The translations under genes were made by a program, and so were the position numbers. The notes beneath the pieces are model-generated. The model saw only the letters and a list, made by a program, of their open reading frames with translations. It was not told where the DNA came from and made no database searches. From NCBI GenBank assembly GCA_019925095.2, contig CM034403.1, positions 9,305,690 through 9,369,689 of the forward strand: a stretch of DNA of 64,000 nt, written 5' to 3'. The DNA comes from Dendrolimus kikuchii (Eukaryota; Arthropoda; Insecta; Lepidoptera; Lasiocampidae). Numbering within the stretch: position 1 is the first letter of the stretch; every line of letters begins with the position of its first letter. Positions 57,672 through 64,000 of the stretch are shown here, piece after piece.

Positions 57672-57951
57672 CACGTCCCACAGTTGGGTTCGGGCGCCCC
57701 ACTGCAGGGGAACGGATAGTATACCCGCCACGCTAGTTCAAGGCGGCTTGGCACGTTTGACTCATAGGTTATCTCGATGTGCCGATTTCATCACGATGTT
57801 TTCCTTCACCGTTATTAGCACGTAATAATTGTAACATTATACACAATAGGTCAGAGAAAACTGCCTAAGTGGTGCATGCGTTCCGGCTAGGATTCGAACC
57901 GGCGCCCTTTGAGTCTGGGACGTGTGCTTTAGCCATTACACTAACACGACT
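57672..57951 (-). mobile_element. tRNA-derived SINE (SINE-T), best copy
   Basis: On the minus strand: GTCGTGTTAGTGTAATGGCT (A box), GGTTCGAATCC (B box, 57900-57890), then 'GCATGCACCACTTAGGCAG', 'TAACGGTGAAGGAAAACATC' and 'GCGCCCGAACCCAACTGTGG'. Both boxes are close to consensus. AT-rich flanks share TAATTA-type sequence that may be the target duplication. Confidence 0.88.
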
Positions 57952-57959
57952 AATTATTT

Positions 57960-58920
57960 AATTAATTAATATTTATAAAAAGCAAAACTAATTGCATGCC
58001 GAAGGTGTATTGACGTTGTATTACCTTTATAAATCTATAAATATAACATCCTTATACACCATGTTTTTATGGGAATAGGTATAAAAACAATAAATTTTCT
58101 TTGATGGGAATAGGACACCTAAAACGGCCATTTTCGAAGATTCGTATTAGAAATATGACAATCAAAATGAAGTGAAACTTTATATATAATAATAATACTA
58201 TGTCTTAAATCGGCTTGTCCCCAAAACCATCCATTCTTTTTTTAAAGATAAGAATCTCAAACATTAATTTCCAAACTAATCCAAGAACTGTTTGATAAAA
58301 TTTTAAATAAAAAATACTTAATAGTTATTTTCATGCGCCAAAGTACCTACTCTAAGGGTAATTGAAATTACTCCCAAAGTATTCCAACCATAGTTCAAGT
58401 GGAAGCCGCATGGGAACCCATACGGCTTTAACGTCTATCAGCGTATCTAGACATGTCAATTTAAGTGATTCTCCAAAATTGGCCGCTATAGTATGCCTAA
58501 ACTCGTTTCAATATCGAGCTTTAATGCTAAGGTTAGATTTTTCCTCTATCGACGAATATTATATAATTTTAATAGTATATGGAAATTTTAAATTTTCTGA
58601 CATAAATAAATTATTATCACGTATTTCATTTCCAATTTTTTTACATTTTTCTTATAAATAGCTTGTAAAATATGTACATTTACTTATAAAAAATATATAA
58701 AAAACCTATCTCCGCCGGTAGTACGGCCTAGGGTCTAGGCTATTGGTGGTTAAGGCTCCAGAAGTAGGAATCTCTCACAATACGGGCGGGGTCCTACCGA
58801 GCTGTCTTCTGCATCCGACCCTTCACCCAGATGCCAAGCGATAGCCTTACGAGATGAGTGTCAAGGCTCTCTTCGCTATTAGTCCATTCACTGACAACAT
58901 TATCGGTACTATAATTGTTG
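57960..58920. other. no gene recognised
   Basis: A GC-richer patch at 58705-58900 is unassigned; the rest is AT-rich. Confidence 0.4.
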
Positions 58921-58924
58921 AGTC

Positions 58925-59240
58925 CAGGTTCCATCCACATGGCGGTAACCTCGTGAGCAAGATCTAGATAGCAGCGCTCCAGTCGGGTTCCAGGATTTAG
59001 ATGGATTATTTTTAGGCGTGTTCAAGTAGGTCCCGGGATGGTTTACATTAACGACTAGACCCGGTAGGTGGCGCCGCCGAACTCCTAAACGGTGGAACCA
59101 ATTTTGATGATTTTTTTTGTATTTGTTCAAGGGGATTCGAGAATGGTTTCGATTAACAATTGGTCCCGCTAGATGGCGCTGCAATCGGATTCTAGATTTT
59201 TATATTTTATAAGCAGTCAACGTCTGCCGGGTACAGCTAG
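58925..59240 (+). mobile_element. Helitron-B, copy 3 with intact 3' end
   Basis: Ends 'AACGTCTGCCGGGTACAGCTAG' (CTAG at 59237-59240) followed by T. 'CGGTAGGTGGCGCCGCC' and 'CCGCTAGATGGCGCTGC' show that the internal block occurs twice, so this is two overlapping or nested copies. Confidence 0.7.
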
Positions 59241-59304
59241 TTATTAATATAATTAAATATAATAACTGAACTAATATAATTACAATGACTATAAACTAGT
59301 ATAA

Positions 59305-59490
59305 TAAATGAAAACTTAACTTTGTTATATTGTATTCTATGCATAGTCCCTCAAGACTATAAGAAGAATACTGAGCCTAGGTTAATCTTCTATGGGTAAG
59401 GTGCCCAGAAGGAGGTCTACGTTACCTCGCTTCATTGCCATATTGATCATGTGAAAAGTCAATGAGTCGTTTTGATAAATATTGATAGAG
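59305..59490 (+). repeat. repeat family L, copy 2
   Basis: Colinear with 42175-42420: 'CCTCAAGACTATAAG', 'GAATACTGAGCCTAGGTTA', 'CTATGGGTAAGGTGCCCAG', 'AGTCAATGAGTCGTTTTGAT'. Confidence 0.7.
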
Positions 59491-59763
59491 GCTTATGGCC
59501 TTAGGGCACCACGGTCTAAGCATTCCAACAGCGAACGCTTAGATTAAATTGGTGGTTATTTGTGTATTGTGATTAATATTATTTTTGAATAGTTTTAACC
59601 GTTAGGAAGGAATAAGGTTTTCCTTAATCAAGAAACTGCAGAAGTTCAGCTAATAAGCGCTCTCGTTAAAATGCACAGGATGTATGCTTTGGTGTGTTTT
59701 GTCCTTATGTATTATTAGGTATTAATTATCCGAATGCCTTTAACGCCGCTTATAAAAGAAATG

Positions 59764-60070
59764 AACTGACTTTAAAAATCTCCTTTTTCTAAAGTCAGTT
59801 AACTTTTTTTCTCAATTCTACGCGTATTTTTTTTATGTAGGTACATACGCTCAGCCATAACTTTTTTATTTCTGAAACGATTTTGATCATTCTTTTTGCG
59901 TTGGATTCAGTAAAGCTATAAAATGGTTCCTTAACAATGTAATTGTTATTGTATGACATATACGTAATTTAAAATTGAAAATAAAAATCTAGCAAAAAAA
60001 GGAACCGCTTCAAAGATAACAATTTTTTTATTATCTTGAAGTTGGTGCTAAGTAAAAAATAGGAAAACAT
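59764..60070. repeat. hairpin and arm of a 'GAAGTCGGT'-type element
   Basis: AACTGACTTTA (59764-59774) and TAAAGTCAGTT (59790-59800) form a perfect 11-bp hairpin. 'CTTGAAGTTGGTGCTAAGTA' (60034-60053) matches the arm of the long-TIR element at 43871. Confidence 0.55.
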
Positions 60071-60141
60071 CAACTTTGCTTCATCTATAATATTGTAAAA
60101 CTGTAAAAGTAATCTTTTGTTATTTAGATAAAGATCTGGAA

Positions 60142-60225
60142 TCCCTATTAATATTATAAATGCGAAAGTAACATTTCACTTTTATTTGGACGTTTCGGCC
60201 ACTTTGCAATAGCTGTAATCAACGC
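60142..60225. mobile_element. Helitron 5' end fused to a Penelope-type repeat fragment
   Basis: TCCCTATTAATATTATAAAT (60142-60161) to about 60175 is the first ~35 bp of the Helitron seen at 35582. It switches directly to 'GGACGTTTCGGCCACTTTGC' (60188-60207), the stem/GAAAC part of the terminal repeat (minus strand). Confidence 0.65.
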
Positions 60226-60404
60226 TACCGCTTTAATAATACATAATAAAGTTTACAGTTTTTATTAAATTAACTATTAATTTATAATACAGTTTATAAT
60301 AATATATTATTAATAATGTTAATTTTATATTATAAATACAGTAAATTAAAGTATACCATAAAAAACGAAAACTACAAAATAACATAATTCTATAGGTAAA
60401 AAAA

Positions 60405-60860
60405 TTACTCCAAATCGCCATAGGCGGGGAGCATTCACAAAATGCTGGCCGCATTGCCACATTGAATAGCAACGCTCATGCGTTGCCCCAGATGTAGGCC
60501 CACCTTTTGGTTTGCCAGAGCTTCACGGAGCGGCACGGTCATAAACCAGTATACCTGGCAAAAGAGCAAAGGACGGAACATCGAAGGGTTTTTTTTAGTG
60601 GGTATCCCTGAGCGCAGCGTGGCAATAGCACTTCTTGCTTGCGGTGCTAGTGCCACCCCAACATGACAAATCCCACACTACCCACCGCAATTCCCCTGCG
60701 GTGGATAGTGCTCAAACGGATTACACCTCCTTAAAAAAAATGGCCAGCTGGTCATGCTGGTCATAAAATATCAATCAGAGGCGTTAAAAGCTCTCGATAG
60801 AGGTGATAAGCCCTAGGCCCCCACGACCCCAGGGTCCCAACTCCCAACCCCAATATGAAT
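60405..60860. repeat. family A copy 4 interrupted by a family J segment
   Basis: 60405-60540 and 60775-60860 match the two halves of 2178-2412. The DNA between includes the family J block TAGTGGGTATCCCTGAGCGC, matching 23170-23345 and ending at AAAAAAAATGG. Confidence 0.6.
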
Positions 60861-60869
60861 CCACATAAT

Positions 60870-61395
60870 AAATTAAATAATATTCTTTTTTGTAGCCACT
60901 TGGGTGTTATCCTCAATTATGTTAGGGATATGCGAAAAGATCCGTCAGTTTTCGAGAATTTTCGTATATTTATCCGCAGATGAGTGCAATCTTTTGACGG
61001 TCGCCGCCGCTCCTTTAAGATTATTTGTATTAGTTACATGACACGGATTATATTGTGAAGGGTTTGTTTACAACACTGTTATGCGAGAAAGATACTGTTT
61101 AATTAGGCTTTTGGTGCGGTTTTTATCATTGATGGTGATTTTTTGTAGTTGTTTTTTGATATTGTATAATATTAACTCATAAACTCTTTAATATTGGGGA
61201 CTGCATATCCTTTTGTTAAATGCGGATTGATGGCTTTGACAAATTGATAATTTTAGTGAGTACTTATTCATATCAATTTCCGGCATTGTTAGAACGCGGC
61301 AGATTTAAAAATAAGCACATTTAAGCTAGAAGCATTCTTCTAATTTTTAATTATTATCAAAGTATTTTCTTTATTTAAATATGATGACCAATGTA
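60870..61395. other. no gene seen
   Basis: AT-rich. Confidence 0.4.
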
Positions 61396-61419
61396 TTTGC
61401 AAACGCTTATAGATCATCA

Positions 61420-61625
61420 TGATTCTAGCGTTAAATCCCGGTTGCGTACGGGGCGTCTGCCTCGAAGCCCGGGGTTCGCTTTCCTACTTTTTCTTTTCCA
61501 CTTCACGCGGTCTTCAGCATCCCCATTTATGAGACCATTGTTGCTTGCCATACTTTACGACGGCAAGCCAGCACATTTTGGGTCTTCCGCTTCGACCGGG
61601 ACCTGACGGAGGCGACATGGCTAGA
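61420..61625 (-). pseudogene. RTE-like reverse transcriptase C-terminus, frameshifted
   Basis: Minus strand, frame one: GRSGRPKMCWLAVVK. After a shift: DAEDRVKWKRKSRKANP and a terminal stop. 'GRPKxxWLDVVK...DAxDRxKWR' is the usual end of RTE-type proteins. Flanking words shared with 62577-62625 suggest that it sits inside a duplicated host or repeat sequence. Confidence 0.7.
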
Positions 61626-61639
61626 AATATATTTTTTGC

Positions 61640-62576
61640 CCACGTAAGTAGCCGGTTCCGTAAAACGTGGCCGTACTTAACTACATAGGTGACGGGTAGT
61701 TGCAGGAATCAAACAGGAAGGAAATAAAAAATAAAAGTTCACAATTCACCTATCTAAAATTGAGAACTAAATATGTACAAGGTTAACTATTTACATAACA
61801 ATATTAACAAATGAACATAGTAAAAATTAAGGAAAAATCTAATTTAAATCGTTTAGTATACGATGTACCTTATAGTCATCCGTATGTGGTCGTCCTTATT
61901 TCGTCTTTGAAAAATTCAGAAATCATTGTTAGTCCAAAAATTGTCCGTTGCGAGGCGTAGCTGTGATGCTGAATCCAGCCTGCCACCCTCGTCTGGAGAC
62001 AGAGACTGTGCTGCGGGCTATAGGCGCCCGCCACTAAAGTAGTCTTAAACGTATTCTCCTGGGGTTTGCTCAACTTTGAAATTCCAGCCCAAACAGTTTG
62101 AGTAATGGGCAACGCCGATGTGCAATATACAAATTTTATGCATGGAAAATTTTGTTTAATGTCTGGAAGGTTGCGTGTTCAAATTCTGAGGTGGTCACCA
62201 TTAATAACGTGTAGTTGCAGAAATTAAACAACCCGATCATTTATAGTATTTATATCTTTGTGTTTGATTTGTACATAGTCAAAACAGTTAACAATTAACA
62301 TATTTAGATTAATTAGGATTTAAAATATGTCCTTTATGACGACATTTCACTCTCTAATCTATTTATTGACAGCTGTCAATTACTACGTACATAAAATCTG
62401 GCCTGCAGGTGAAAAGGTTTGTTTCGCCACAGAGGCAACAATCTAGAAGTTTATCTATCCGCTATATCACGGATGTGAAGGCTGCGTGGATGCGAGAGTT
62501 TCTAAAGCGGTCCTTTTACGTGACTCTACATATTCACTGTAGCATATTCATCTCCGTAACACGAAGCTCTTGTGGC
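61640..62576. other. no gene recognised
   Basis: Weak internal similarity between 61690-61725 and 62205-62235 (GTAGTTGCAGGAATCAAACA against GTAGTTGCAGAAATTAAACA). The 78-codon ORF at 61876-62112 has no recognised domain. Confidence 0.4.
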
Positions 62577-62625
62577 AAACGCTTATAGATATAAAATAAT
62601 ATATTTTTGCCCACTAAGTAAGAAA
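62577..62625 (+). repeat. duplicate of the flanks of 61398-61660
   Basis: GCAAACGCTTATAGAT followed by AATATATTTTTGCCCAC. The same two words flank the RTE fragment at 61398 and 61625. Confidence 0.6.
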
Positions 62626-62639
62626 GGAATGATTTATTA

Positions 62640-64000
62640 CCTACTTCAAATATTTAACATGATAGTTGTGTAAAAATCTAAGAGCTTGGTGAATTCTATT
62701 ACCGTATAATAAATAAATAATACTAACATTTGCATGTGAATTTACATCGTAATTATTCTGAGATATTCTGAAAACATTTGCTAGTAAATGTTAGAAAGTA
62801 GATACAGTTAAATGACGCATTGTTGACTCGCACAAATAAATTTCAAACTTGATGGTGTGTCAGATGTGCGTGGATAAAGCCAGCCTAGTTAGTATTAGAC
62901 CAGCTTCACAGTTATTTACAATATTTAACTATGACGAACCTAGAACTTAAGATATGTTCAAGTGCTCACTTCCTGTTGTGTAATAACCCTTTGTCGGTTA
63001 GCTCTTACTTCTATTTATATTTTCTAAAGCAATCAAGTAGGCATTTTCTTTAAATTTGTTAAATATGTTTGGTCTCTTATTTATCCTTTTTAATAATTAA
63101 ATGAAAGTTGCTTAAAAGAAAATCCCAGCAACAGATTACAAATTGTGTATGTGTTTCTTAAAAATAAATATTTTCAATTAACACTTTTATTATCACATCA
63201 TTTTTCATAGATCATCATTTCATAATTTAACAAATAGGTTATTGTCTAATCAATAATTAATTGTTCAAAAAACCCATCCCTATTTTACATTTCTTTTACG
63301 TGGTATATGGTATTATAAAACTATAATTTGAATATTTTTGTATTTTAGGTTACAGTTTTTTTAATCGATTTTGTATTATTTTTACTTATAACGTCATCAT
63401 AAGGTTTATATGCTAAGTTCTTTACCAAATAAAAATGTACAGTAAAAAATCCTTAGTTAAATCTGACGATAAGGTCGTCGTTACTAGACCATAAACATAG
63501 ACATTTAGTTAGGGCTCCTTAATTTCTTAATTTTTCACTATGCTAATATCCGATAGTAAGTTAGTAATACGTAGATAATTTTTGGATTTCAGTTATTCTA
63601 ATCTTTGTCTAGATACGAATAAAATATTGAAAAACACGATCCACGAAATCTTTCATTTTATTTTAAATAATTGATCTGATTTTCATGTCACATTGACACA
63701 AAGTCTACTTTTTTTGCATTTTGATGTGTCATTGAAGATCATCTCATTGAAGATGTAAAAAGAGCGGCAAAATCAATACCATATTCCTTAGAGCTACTAT
63801 CCTTTAGGTTTTCTTTAGAAAAATATGTAATAAGATAATAAGTATTTTGTCTCGATACAAATAAATGATCGGCAACATTTTTGAAATGGATTTAAGAAAT
63901 TCAAAATTTAAAAAGTTAAGTTAATAAAGATATATTAACACAACACTTTAGTTTGGACTTCTTTAATCGATCTACTGGGTTCGTCGATATTTCTAGCTAA
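62640..64000. other. AT-rich stretch, no gene seen
   Basis: Stops in all frames, no recognised repeat. Confidence 0.45.

Noticed and set aside
57885..57951. Possible tRNA gene on the minus strand with good A and B boxes
   Set aside because: The boxes are followed by a SINE body repeated at 28252 and 19855; no acceptor stem closes the structure.

Overview
The window looks like an AT-rich stretch of a lepidopteran (moth or butterfly) nuclear genome. I infer this from the repeat content: Helitrons of the TC...CTAG type with familiar lepidopteran ends, tRNA-derived SINEs, CR1/jockey-like and RTE-like LINE tails, a Penelope-like element and a hAT MITE. I recognise no host protein-coding gene, rRNA, functional tRNA or CRISPR array. 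Almost every ORF over 60 codons is a remnant of a mobile element or a chance frame. If a host gene overlaps this window, what is visible is most likely intron or intergenic DNA.

Layout. 1-1935: 5' end of a Ty3/Gypsy-like LTR retrotransposon on the minus strand, with one uninterrupted 516-codon gag-protease-RT frame that runs off the window, preceded by a candidate LTR. 2-12 kb: LINE tails with tetranucleotide tails, a (GTAG)-type multi-arm palindrome and a complete non-autonomous Helitron (11496-11923). 12.4-13.6 kb: a 9-bp minisatellite split by a SINE. 15-20 kb: a cluster of SINEs and LINE fragments. 21-29 kb: dense nested insertions (Helitrons, a Penelope-type terminal repeat, SINEs, an RTE pseudogene interrupted by another element). 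30-42 kb: Helitron fragments, a TATA/Inr-bearing LTR-like segment, short tandem repeats and a truncated CR1/jockey-type LINE. 43-51 kb: a long-TIR element, a hAT MITE with a perfect 8-bp target duplication and another complete Helitron. 51-55 kb: a Penelope-like GIY-YIG fragment followed on the same strand by a hammerhead-like terminal repeat, and a fold-back copy of that repeat. 55-64 kb: one GC-rich island, more SINEs, Helitron tails and an RTE fragment.

How the parts relate. An unnamed SINE of about 310 bp ('SINE-A', 11 copies, both orientations) shares its 3' tail with the CR1/jockey-like LINE at 40848-41335, which suggests a LINE/SINE mobilisation pair. The Penelope-like fragment and the dispersed motif with a box-1/stem/GAAAC arrangement together suggest Penelope pseudo-LTRs carrying degenerate hammerhead ribozymes; this is the most biologically interesting signal here. 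Family letters (A, C, F, G, J, K, L, SINE-A, SINE-T, Helitron-B) are my own labels for groups of mutually similar copies inside this window, not database names.
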